Part shown: positions 44,800 through 54,888 of the stretch, piece after piece
Numbering within the stretch: the first letter of the stretch is position 1
Layout: each line of letters begins with the position of its first letter
Origin: Lytechinus pictus
Taxonomy: Eukaryota > Echinodermata > Echinoidea > Temnopleuroida > Toxopneustidae
DNA: 64,000 nucleotides
Assembly: GCF_037042905.1 (NCBI RefSeq)
Contig: NC_087246.1
Coordinates: 31,734,001 to 31,798,000 of the forward strand
Direction: 5' to 3'
The notes under the pieces: generated by a model
Databases searched by the model: none
Told to the model about the DNA's origin: nothing
Seen by the model: only the letters and a program-made list of their open reading frames with translations
Program-made: the position numbers and the translations under genes

Positions 44800-46960
44800 T
44801 AATTGAGGATTATATTCATTTTCATTATTATCATTATATTTATAAATGGATGAAAATCCCTCCAATTCAAATATGAGTTATCCTCTGGGAGAGGTGTTGT
44901 ATGACCTATTTTAAGCTGTCTCTCGTTATCTTCCTATGCCCAAAAAAAAAAAGTTTTCATTTTGAAAATCATCGGAGTGCTTGCTTCTGATTGGAGGGGG
45001 GGGGGCATTTAATCGTATGATCCTCAGTCTTCAGAGCTGTAGAAAGGCCTATATACGTGAGAAGCTATGATCTGCTACTGTTATGTAGCTATCTGCTTCT
45101 GCTACCCCCAAACAGACTGAACCAGAGCGCTTATCTTGCAGAATCTTGACAACTTAGTAACAGTTAAAAGACATGGCTGATAACTGTAAAGAGATCCAAC
45201 CGATTGGTAGAATTCAAATCAAACAAATTTTCCTCTTTTCACAATCAACTAGGTTTTTTACCTGTGAGCTTTCGCCTACTCGTTTCAGCATGGTTTCATC
45301 CACTGATCTCTCCACTAACTGGATGGGAACAATAACGCTGATTGGCCTATTCCGTGTTGAAGCACCAGAAGTTGTACCTCCGCACGCCGAGTTCCCCACC
45401 AATTAAAGTCCGTGAGAAAATGGAGTATACGGAGTAGAAAGTTGATACTATCATGGACCTATAGGTCCATGATACTACCCAACGTCTCTGTTCATGGAAT
45501 GTGCCTGGTTCTTCTGGATGTGAATGCCATGGCCTCTCTAATCCATCTTGTGTATTTATCGTCATCTTATCTCTTGCTAGGATCTGGCTTTCATTCCAAT
45601 TTATCGAGTGGTTCCTTTGGGTTACATGATCACTGATAGCCGACTTAGAAAGGGTTGACTCAGCCTTCTTCTTGAGTCTTGATCTTGCAAAGCCCACTTC
45701 TTACTGATGAAAAGTGACCAATCACGATGCCTTTAAAGATCTTTCCAATCTTTGATGCATTTCACTGGTCTAATTAAAAAATTCAGGCTAGTTTGTCAAT
45801 CATGAAAGGGGATAAAGTCATCCAGGAAGATGATACAATGTCCTAAAAGTCACTTGCATTAACAAATCAACCAATGTCAAGAGTTTTATACCATTCTGAT
45901 GGTGTTCTATAAATTGAATCCTGAGTGCATTGCAGCAACATTTACTTGAGATAGTCGTACAGTTCATTACAAATGAAAAACGAGATGATCTGAGCACTCA
46001 GTCGTTTCGCTCCCATTGGAAGAAAATGTTTCTAAAAAGATTACGGATGGAAAATACAACTTTCTGGTTTTAGCATTGATACTTTCTGGTTTTAATAGAA
46101 ACATGACTTCATAAACGACGTGATGATAACAATGAAGAGATGTACTAAAATGCCAAAAGGAAATAGAGCGAACTTAGAAGAATGTCTAAATCATTAATCA
46201 CACACAGGTCTCTGAGCCAAAAAGTGATATTATTACTACTTGCCAGTGATTTATCGAACGATTATATATGTTGGTTAATAAGGACAGTCTTGTCACATAC
46301 ACGCACAACGTTCTTGAAAAATGAAATTATACGATGATTGAGCTCTCGCTCGCGTCATTCGCGCATATAAATTTGTATAAATAAATGTCTCTGAAAGGAT
46401 ATTGCTTGACAAGTTTGACCGATGTTTTCAGTCAATAAAAGCGTAATTCAGAATTTAATTGATCAGACCTGAAAACCCAGTGCATGGCGTATCGCATAAA
46501 AGTAATAAAAAGATGAAAGCGAGCGAGCAATAATTTCGACATTCTTATTACAAAAATCCAAGTTTGTGATAGATTTTGACATAATATTCAGAAAATGATA
46601 TCACATTTCACCCTTATCTCTTACCTTTTCTCTTTTTTTTCTTAGGTCATGAAAAATGGGGGGGGGGGGTAAGAGCCCCGCATCTCTACGCCAGTGCGAA
46701 AACCTGCATTAATACTGATCGCTCGCATTGAAAGTACTAAGTCATGAATAGTTTTCAGACATTATTTCATTCCTTCACATTCAATTCCAACTATAAGGTT
46801 TACTTCCCAAGAAATTTGTATTAAAATGCTTTAAAATCGTGACTTTATACTCCATTTTAGTCCCTACCCTCGCCGAGGATCTCATACTGTCTCTAAATTG
46901 TGCCCCTTCGAGATTTACCTACCCCCCTTAAAAATAAAAAAGACCGTTCATCCCCCTTTG
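44800..46960. other. Conserved non-coding unit body, unit C
   Basis: Matches 32000-33960 of unit B with small indels, including a unit-C tract at about 46023-46150. No gene. Confidence 0.4.
45449..45474. mobile_element. Remnant of a snap-back element (ends only)
   Basis: Perfect 26-bp palindrome whose core CATGGACCTATAGGTCCATG joins the two ends seen at 36210-36305, lacking the interior. Flanked by ATACTAT/ATACTAC. Absent from A and B at this site. Confidence 0.6.
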
Positions 46961-47534
46961 TTATACTACTCCTAGCAGAATTGCGATGGAAAGCCAGTTT
47001 CAAAGTAATTTGCTTCAGTGGCGTACAGACTTGGCAGTGCCAAATTTTCACACAAAATTAATGTTACTTCGATCCCATTAATTTGACAGAAAAAAAGTTT
47101 CAATACAAAATATAGGTCATTTTTCTTACATCGTTCAATTTTTTTAACACTTATCCATAATTCCAGGGGGTGCTGCCTGTTAAAAGTATGCACGCAGCAC
47201 GCCAAGGGAAATTTTGTGGGGTGCTTGCCCCCCCAAAAAAAAAATGTTCACGACCAAGGAAAAAAAGGAAAGGAAAGAGAGTAGGGTGAAATATGATATT
47301 TCTTTTTAATATTATGTCATAATTGGATTCTTTTTAATAAAAATGTCTAAATTTTTGCTCGCTCACAACTTTTTATAAATTTTGCCCGATACGCCATATT
47401 TGGCTCCTAAAAAAATCTTTCATCACATTTCTATGCATATGCAAATTTATTCAGAATAGTATACGCTATTCCTCCAAGTATTCAATTGTTTTATATGGCT
47501 TTGCAAATTTTTTTTTTTTTTTTTTTGGGGGGGT

Positions 47535-47955
47535 TGCCAATTCTGCCAATTCGTCTACTGCCAACTCGTCCACTCACCACATGGTCTACTTTCATTTGGT
47601 CTAATGCCATTCCGTTCATCAACATTTCGTCTAACAACCAATAATTGATCCATTAACAATTTGGTCCAATCATCACTTCGTCTAATCACCATTTCGTCCA
47701 TGACCATTTCGTCTCATAGTTGGTCTATTACAAATATTCATTTCATTTTCATTCATTTTGCACAATTTAACACTTAATCTAATTAGACCAAATGGTATAT
47801 GGACTAAATGGCTATTGGACCAACTGGTTATTAGACGGAATGGCATTAGATTAAATGAAAGTAAACCATGTGGTGAGTAGACGAACTGATGATAGACCAA
47901 TTGGTAGTAGACGAGTTGGCAATTGGACGAATTGGCATTAGACGAATTGGAAATA
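47535..47955. mobile_element. Inverted-repeat element built of CCAATTCGTCTA words
   Basis: Left arm repeats GCCAATTCGTCTAC-like words every 14-20 bp; the right arm repeats the complement (TAGACGAATTGGCA). Arms of about 100-180 bp with an AT-rich middle. A known style of short-word palindromic MITE; family not assigned. Confidence 0.65.
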
Positions 47956-48486
47956 AGCCGGTTTTGAGCTGATGCTTGCTTGCACGATAAAGGGGTAAAT
48001 TAATATGATAAAAAAATATTGTTTAAAATGTTTGAATTGATTGTACTCTTTTGCAATCTTTTGCTTGAATTGGTTGAAATTTTGAAAATTTAAAATGAGT
48101 AACTGTTTAGTAATATTGACAAGGTTTGGCGCCATGAAATGTTTTTCTTATTTACATACATTAGTTAAGAGGACTGATTATCTTTATGCATGGTGTTTAA
48201 GCATGTTAAGACAACATTGTAAACAATTCGATCCCCCAAAAAAGTTTTAACAGAAATCATATCACTGGTAACGCACATGAAGTGTAAAACTGGGTATATA
48301 CCAGTTAAATTCCAAACTGCTTTCCTGTGAAAAAGGGGGCCAAATCTTGAAAATCCTTCCCGGCCTTAGAAGTCAAAGGGGAAATAAGAGATATCTTTCA
48401 ATATCCCCAAAATATTACTTTTAAACGATCATATTGTAGTATTGTATGAGATAAATCTTTACACTATAACAACATTTTTGAAGATA

Positions 48487-48671
48487 AGGGGCCCGTTTCA
48501 TAAAACTTTTGACTTGCGACTGTAACTACTCTAATATCTATTGCAAATCTTGGGCCGTTTCATAAAGGACTTGCAACTGTTGATTTTGATTGGCTGCTGA
48601 GCCCTGTTACCATGGTAGTTGCCATTATGGCAAAGTTACAAGAGTTGCAAGTCATATGAAACGGGCCCCTT
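48487..48671. mobile_element. MITE with GGGGCCCGTTTCATAA ends
   Basis: AAGGGGCCCGTTTCATAAA at left and TATGAAACGGGCCCCTTG at right, with internal CTTGCAACT/AGTTGCAAG pairing and GGTAGTTGCCATTATGGC. About 185 bp. A related degraded piece is at 50330-50500. Confidence 0.7.
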
Positions 48672-49764
48672 GTTATCGCAGTTGCATCTTGTCGTAGTTA
48701 GAACAATCCGTTTCATAAAAGAAATAAGATGTTATCGAAAACAATGATAACTAAATGAAAAATAGTTCGCGAACGAGCCTGATATTAATTCTGATGCACA
48801 TGTAGATAGGCCTACATGTAGACACCCATTCGAATTATATCCTTTCTGTTAGTGTGTATCAATAAAAAATTTGGTGCATGCTGTCAAAATTATGTTCCTA
48901 AATATGAACGAGAGTTATTAATATTTCAGGATGTTATAATGTATTCTCTATCAAATGACACCCAATATGCAAATGTTTGTTCATGCTTGATTGAACACTA
49001 ACCCTTTTTTTTCTTCAGGGTGTCAAGAATGTCTTGGGCCAAATTAAAGGAAATGGACACAATGAAAGCAGCAATCTGAAATTAAGTACCGTATTCCAAT
49101 TCTTTGCATTTATTTGTGATTGTGTTGGAATTATTTGTCAAAGTGTCGTCGTGATTGTCATTTTATTTTTGCTTATTGCTTGATGGAAGATTAATGTTGT
49201 GTAGTTACTCGCAAGATCAAAAAGAATGAATATGGATTATGAATTTAACTAAGTTTTCAGCATTTTAAGGAAAGTCTTTAATTTGAGGACTCTGAAATAA
49301 AGGCAGAGAAGAATGAAAAATTATTCATTATGCAAGAAGATAATGCATATTTGGCAATTATTCGCATGAAAAACAATTACTTGAGTATTCTCCTTTACCG
49401 AATCCCTAGCATTTTGATGTCTGTAACTACATCTAATCAATCATACAAAACCCCTGAACATTAACAGTTTTGTCTAGGGCGTCAAAAATGGCATGCGCCA
49501 AAATAAAAGAAATCGCACGATTCAAGCAGCACTCTGAATTGACTATTCGCAGTCGAATAAATAATTGATCTTTTTATCATTATTTTCTTTATGCATTTTT
49601 AGGATAACGTTCAATAACGTTTTTAAGTGATGACCTGACCAAAAAATTTTACTCTGAGGACATCTAGATCATTTAGGAAATATCAAAAACTCTCGTTCAT
49701 ATTATTTGGAATCATGAATGACTATTCATACGCACTTTGTACATTATGATGATACAGTTACCTT

Positions 49765-50031
49765 CAGGTGCGGATCCAGGATTTTCCAAAGGGGGGGGGG
49801 GGGACATTTTCCCGAGGAAAAGCTTGACAAGAAAAGAAAAATTAAGTACATTTCGTCCACGAAAAAAGTTGAAAAGCAAAAAAAGAAAAAAGGTCATCAT
49901 CTTCAAGGGGGGGGGGGCACAGTTGTGTTTTAACGGCATTTTTACATTACGAATTTTAATTGTGACTCTCAAAGGGGGGGGGGGGGCACGAGCCGTCTGT
50001 GCCCCCCCCCCCCCCCGTGGATCCACCATTG
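49765..50031. mobile_element. Short hAT-like element with poly-G interior
   Basis: Ends CAGGTGCGGATCCAGG and the complement of CCGTGGATCCACCATTG, 267 bp. Flanks GTTACCTT and GTTACACA match in only five bases, so the duplication is decayed or the borders are slightly off. Same build as 11976-12247. Confidence 0.6.
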
Positions 50032-50949
50032 GTTACACAAGCAAAAGTATTCTAACATGTTTAATAACGCACTGACATGCATATACATATAATGTAGATA
50101 CCTGAGGAGGGGAGAGTTTACTAAATGGAGGAAAGTGAGAGAAATAAGAAGGGGGGAGGCATAGAACAAAAAAAAAGGAAAAGAAAAGAAAGAGAGAGGG
50201 AGAGAAAGGAATGGAGAAGGAGAATCATAACATGATCGAGTATACAAAAAAGAGAAAAAAACACCAAACCCAATTTGTGAAAAAAGGTTGTTTTTCCGTC
50301 ATTATGAGAATGACATAAAACGTGGATTCAGCGGCCCATTCCAGAAGACTTACAAACAACATTACTACGGTAACTTTGCTACTAAATGGAACCCTTTACT
50401 AATATTGTGATATACAGGTAAGCCCTGTTATAATGGTAGTTGCCAGAAAGTCAAAGTTATACATGTAAAGTTGTAACTCTTTATGAAATGGTCCTCTAAA
50501 ACTGTCACAAAGGTTGTGCACTCTTCAAGATTTTGCCCCCCCCCCCATCCCTTTGTTTTGCTTCTTAATTGCCGATATCACCACTGCCCTCCCCTTACCC
50601 CTCAATCCTGGATCCACCCTATAGAAGCGTTTCATATAAGGATTTGTCTGACGTTTTATCTGACAAGTCCCGCTTCTATCTAACAGCTACCATAGAAACA
50701 GTGTTTTTCAGCCAAACAAAATCGTGGAAAGTTGTCAGACACAAAGTTGATGAATTGCTATCATACGATAAAGGTTTAATTTCTTTCATTATAATCATTG
50801 CTCTTTTTTAATTCCAAGTCTCATTGACACAAAGTCATGAGGTAATGTGAAAAACTTATATCTAAAGGCATGCGATCGTATTATATAGAGGTATAGAGGT
50901 ACAGAATACCATCATCGTCATGGTTATTGTAATAACTATTTGATATTTC

Positions 50950-51136
50950 AATGCTCGGTGGAATTTCCCCGTCACTTGAATAGACTGCATGGTAAATAAT
51001 GTAAAATTCGTTCACGATGATTGAATCACATTGTAATAAGTGCACAACACCGTGGACATGGTGGAGGACTGAGACCAATAACATTGCCTTTTTATATAAC
51101 GAAATTAACTTTTGGAATTAACGGATATAGACAAAG
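50950..51136 (+). promoter_or_regulatory. P1 promoter and non-coding exon 1, unit C
   Basis: kB-like GGAATTTCCCC (50960-50970), CCAAT (51075-51079), TATATA (51093-51098), and an exon ending at 51136 before GTGAGT. The kB core differs by one base from A and B yet still reads as a consensus site. Confidence 0.6.
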
Positions 51137-51139
51137 GTG

Positions 51140-52079
51140 AGTGACTTGAACTATTCTTGTATTGTTTGAAGTGTAGGTATCTTACACACATTAATAATTG
51201 CTAGTACTTGCAAGATGAAAAAAGTGGAGAGGAAATTCCGTTACGAAATATTGTAATGTACATTAACATTTTGTTAACCCGGAAGTACGGTGAAAAAATA
51301 GAGTGGAGTGGAACCCAAAGTAGACTTTTTTAATGTCTATCCCATGGGTACTTCCAAAAAATGTGACACTTAAGTATCACTCAATACTAATCATACTATT
51401 CTTGTTTGTAGGTTTAACATCAATTGAGACCATATATTTTACTGGAAATGTCGTGCCATTTAGACTTTAATGAAGACAGTTATTGAGCAAACCCATGGAA
51501 ATAGTGTATGTCACTGATACCAATAGACACGGTCTTAAGTCATATTATGGAAATTAAGTTCACCCAATCCTGAAACAAAATGCACATAGTTAAGTCAAGT
51601 ATGAATACCTCAGATATTTTAGGCCGCACGGGCCTATTAACATTGGGAAAGCAAGAGATATTCATTCGAGCCAACCCATTGCTATTTTTTTTTATTTTGA
51701 TATGGCTGATTGACAAAGTGTATGCATATGATTGTCCATCTAACACTGATTCTATTTTTGGTAATTACTGAACATCCTTTTCCCAAATTGGGAAGAAATA
51801 TCACAAATTTTGGACTATATTTTGACTGGCGGAAGGATTAGGGCTATTTTGCTGTTTGAGGTGATGAATCTGCTCCCCCCGACGATGTCTTCAAACACGC
51901 CAATTTATTTTTAAAATGAGCCGGTCGAGGGACCCTTTTCTGGTCAGATATGGATTGCCAGATATATATCCTATCCACTGGTAGTAAACATTCGACCCCC
52001 GAATTTCATCCTTATTTTTTATGAATTTTTTAATGTGCCAATTTAACACACGAGTCTATGGGGAACGAATTAGGCCTGT
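51140..52079. other. Intron between P1 and P2, unit C
   Basis: To about 51550 it matches 34560-35010 of unit B. 51550-52079 is unassigned. No gene. Confidence 0.35.
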
Positions 52080-52715
52080 GATACATTTATCTTGCCAGGT
52101 CGACATGATAACGTTATCATGTCAACCTGGTGATACGTTAGCTCGCCAAGTCGACTTATGAAACGTTGCATATCGATTTGGCAAAACATATATCTCGCCA
52201 AATCGACTGATTTCGCTTGGCGAGATACACTATCATGTCGTGTCGACTTATATACAGTTGCATGTCAACTTGGCGAGATACGTGGTGGACGTATTGTTAA
52301 ACGACTTGTAACTTTTTATAAGTCAACCTTGCAAGATAAGGTATTTCGCCATGTCAGCATTAAAAAGCTTTTAAAGCCGACTTGGCAAGAAAACTAGCCA
52401 TGTCAACATACATGACATAAGCAGAGGCGTCGATCGGGGGAGGGGGGGGGGGAGCGATAACCCCAACTTATATTCGGGGGAGGGGCAAACTCATATCGAT
52501 TTGCCCCCCATGATTCTGATAACCTGAAAAATTTACAATTGTGAAATGGAAATATATATTGTAGATAACGGACTCGTCTTGGCCTAAAAATGCTATACGA
52601 AACCAACAAAATTTTAAATTTTGCACGCAATCCCCCCCCCCCTCCAAAGCATGGATCGATGCCTCTGCTAAGCATGTTAAGTCGACTTGGCAAGATAACG
52701 TCCATGACACTTTAA
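52080..52715. mobile_element. Element of AAGTCGACTTGGCGAGATA words, split by a nested insertion
   Basis: Repeated CGCCAAGTCGACTTA/TTGGCGAGATA words in both orientations from about 52085 to 52417, resuming after the nested element at 52421-52668 (GTTAAGTCGACTTGGCAAG). Outer borders uncertain. Confidence 0.55.
52421..52668. mobile_element. Nested Harbinger-like element with TAA duplication
   Basis: 248 bp with ends GCAGAGGCGTCGATC and complement GATCGATGCCTCTGC, flanked by TAA on both sides (52418-52420, 52669-52671). G run near the left end, C run near the right. No coding frame. Confidence 0.75.
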
Positions 52716-53275
52716 AGGACAAGTCCACACCCCCCCCCCAAAAAAAAAAGTTGTTTTGAATACAAAGAGAACAATCCAACAAGCACAACACCAAAATTTT
52801 CATCATCAGAATCGGATATAAATGAGAGTTAAGTTATGACATTTTAAAACTTTCGCTTAATTTCACAAAATAGTTTTATGCACATCCTGGTCTGTATGCA
52901 AATGAAGGAATTGATGACATCATCCTATCTCACTATTCCTTTTGTATTTTATTATTATGAAATATGAAATATTCTAATTTTCTTCTCATTGTCATGTGAA
53001 AGAAGTTTTATTCTTCCCTGAATATTTGGAATTACCAATGTTTTAACATTTTATGATTCAGTTAAGTTGGTCCTTATTGTCAAATTTGTAAAAATTGAAA
53101 TGTTGTATAATTCAAACAATAAAGAACAAAAGAAACAGTGAGTGAGGGTTGTGAAAAATAAGCGAAAGTTTAGAATGTCATAACTTTCTTATTTTACATC
53201 AGATTTTGATGATTTTCATCGTTACGCTTGATAATTTTTTCTCTATTGATTCACTTCAACACTTTTCCTTTAAAG
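52710..53275. mobile_element. Palindromic MITE with CTTTAAAGGACAAGTCCAC end
   Basis: About 566 bp. Ends CTTTAAAGGA/TCCTTTAAAG, with arms of about 120 bp (left TTATGACATTTTAAAACTTT, right AAAGTTTAGAATGTCATAA). A common type of interspersed repeat in echinoderm DNA as far as I recall. Non-coding. Confidence 0.7.
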
Positions 53276-53505
53276 CTCTGTAAATCAACGTAAGCTTGCA
53301 TAGAAGTACAAATTGTACAAATCCAACATCCCCCTCCATGCAATGGAATACGAGTTTGTATACGGGGGGATGGGGTGGGGAAGCTGCATGAAAATTATAT
53401 CCATATCCTGCTATCTTCGCCTATGCAGCATAATAAAGAGACATTTTGATAAGCGCCATAGAAGAACAGCATTATCATTATAACTGTATTATTATAACTA
53501 TTGAA
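53276..53505. other. Sequence upstream of P2, unit C
   Basis: Aligns with unit B 35625-35859 and unit A 16540-16810 (GTATACNGGGGGATGGGG, ATTTTGATANGCGCCAT). No gene. Confidence 0.4.
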
Positions 53506-53693
53506 AACGTCAAAGGTCGTTGGGAATTCCCAGACACTAAGAATAGGCAAACGAACCGTTCGTACACAATGATAATGGTATTATTATGATCAGTTTGCTA
53601 AATACGCACTTCAGAGAACCCAGCTTCTATTAATAATTCAGTGCATATTTATTACTATCATAAAACGATATCATCTTGTACATAGGGGGAAAG
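53506..53693 (+). promoter_or_regulatory. P2 promoter and alternative non-coding exon 1, unit C
   Basis: Matches P2 of unit B: GGGAATTCCC (53522-53531), the TATTTA region about 53645-53651, and an exon ending at 53693 with donor GTGAGT. In unit A the same module has lost the kB site and is split by the foldback element at 16863. Confidence 0.5.
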
Positions 53694-53699
53694 GTGAGT

Positions 53700-54548
53700 G
53701 AATTCACCCTTTTCAGTGTCACATTGATGAAAGTCAAATCATTTTTAGGATGTCTCCCATATCAGTCATGGAATCATAATTTACTTTGGACTGAAAATGC
53801 TAGGTATATAATAGATAGGCCTATCGTTGTCACATTGAGCAATGCTAATAATTTCCAAGGCGGAGAGGAATATTATATCCGTTTATGAAGGGATACTCAA
53901 GGCTTTTATTTGAACAGATAAAGCAAAATCAGACAAACAAAACGTATGAAAATTTCATCAAAACTCCGGGTCAAAACTCAACGAGGAATAAGAAAAGTTT
54001 AATATGGTATTTATTTTTTTCACATTATTTCGGTTAAAGCAGTTCTATGCATCTTATTCGTGAATATGCCGTGAGCGTGCTGATGAGGCCACCCAATAAA
54101 AAGATTTCGTAATAATTATTATAATTATTATAATAATTATTATTACGAAATCTTTTTATTGTTACGAAACCTAAATCATACTCTTTTATTATTACGTAAC
54201 TTACGTCATTAATGGTCTATTACCCAAAAGCGCGCACTATATACATTCACAACAGCATTTTGTGCACATAGCAGTGGTTACCCTAGTCGATCCCGCTGAG
54301 ATCGCGCACACTTTAATAAAAACAACTGTCATTCAAACTTGTCACAATTCACGAATCTTCCCTGAAGAAGGTAGATGTCTACCGAAAATTTGGAGAGTGA
54401 ATAAAAGAACTTAATTGTTGGCACTTCAAAAACTGCATTACTCGTGAATTTGTTTCGCATTTCTGATGTCTTATTATTATTATTGCCAATACGTGGAAAA
54501 CCAAGATGCTTATATATATATATATACATGTATATATATATATATATA
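53700..54548. other. Intron sequence after P2, unit C, with a 66-bp hairpin
   Basis: At 54095-54160 a near-perfect palindrome pairs AATAAAAAGATTTCGTAATA with its complement. A TA tract lies at about 54511-54550. No gene. Confidence 0.5.
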
Positions 54549-54550
54549 TA

Positions 54551-54749
54551 CACTCTAAAAAAGGTTTACCCAATATTGGGTAAAATGGGAACATGCATGT
54601 TGGTTGGGTAGAAAGATACCCAATATGGTGTAAATTTTACGCAATGTTGCTTTGAGATAGCCCAAGTTTGGGTAAAAAAATACCCAGCAAACATGCATGT
54701 TCCCTTTCTACCCAATTTGGGTAAGATTTTACTCAGTGTTTTTAGAGTT
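54551..54749. mobile_element. TA-flanked MITE just upstream of exon 2, unit C
   Basis: 199 bp between TA dinucleotides (54549-54550, 54750-54751). Left end CACTCTAAAAAAGG, right-end complement AACTCTAAAAACAC. Internal pairing of ACCCAA/TTGGGT words and ACATGCATGTT. It ends 45 bp before the exon 2 acceptor. Confidence 0.7.
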
Positions 54750-54794
54750 TATATATGCACCCCCATGGCAGCTTAATTCCTTCTGCTCCTACAG

Positions 54795-54888
54795 AGATAC
54801 GCTCCAGAGAGAAAAGAATGTAAGCATTGAGTTTGTTTTCCCTCATTATGTTTTTGTTTAATTTTGTTATTGTATATAGATTCAAGTC
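54795..54888 (+). other. Non-coding exon 2 and acceptor of the coding exon, unit C
   Basis: The cleanest version: a pyrimidine-rich acceptor CTCCTACAG (ending 54794), a 25-nt exon to 54819, donor GTAAGC, a 60-nt mini-intron with acceptor TATATAG (ending 54879), then 9 nt to ATG. The 60-nt intron is short but possible. If it is retained, the 5' UTR simply includes it. Confidence 0.5.

Larger units (their letters stand above)
46962..50514. repeat. About 3.5-kb unit-C-specific nested insertion region
   Basis: Units A and B run directly from CGTTCATCCCC into GTTTTGCTTCTTAATT; in C these are about 3.5 kb apart. Inside are a CAGCACCCCC-type fragment (46985-47235), a T run and G run (about 47509-47533), and three bounded inverted-repeat elements listed separately. 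Unassigned AT-rich DNA lies between them (47960-48480, 48680-49760, 50040-50320). A purine tract (about 50120-50225) and a GTAGTTGCC-type fragment (50330-50500) follow. No gene seen. Confidence 0.6.
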
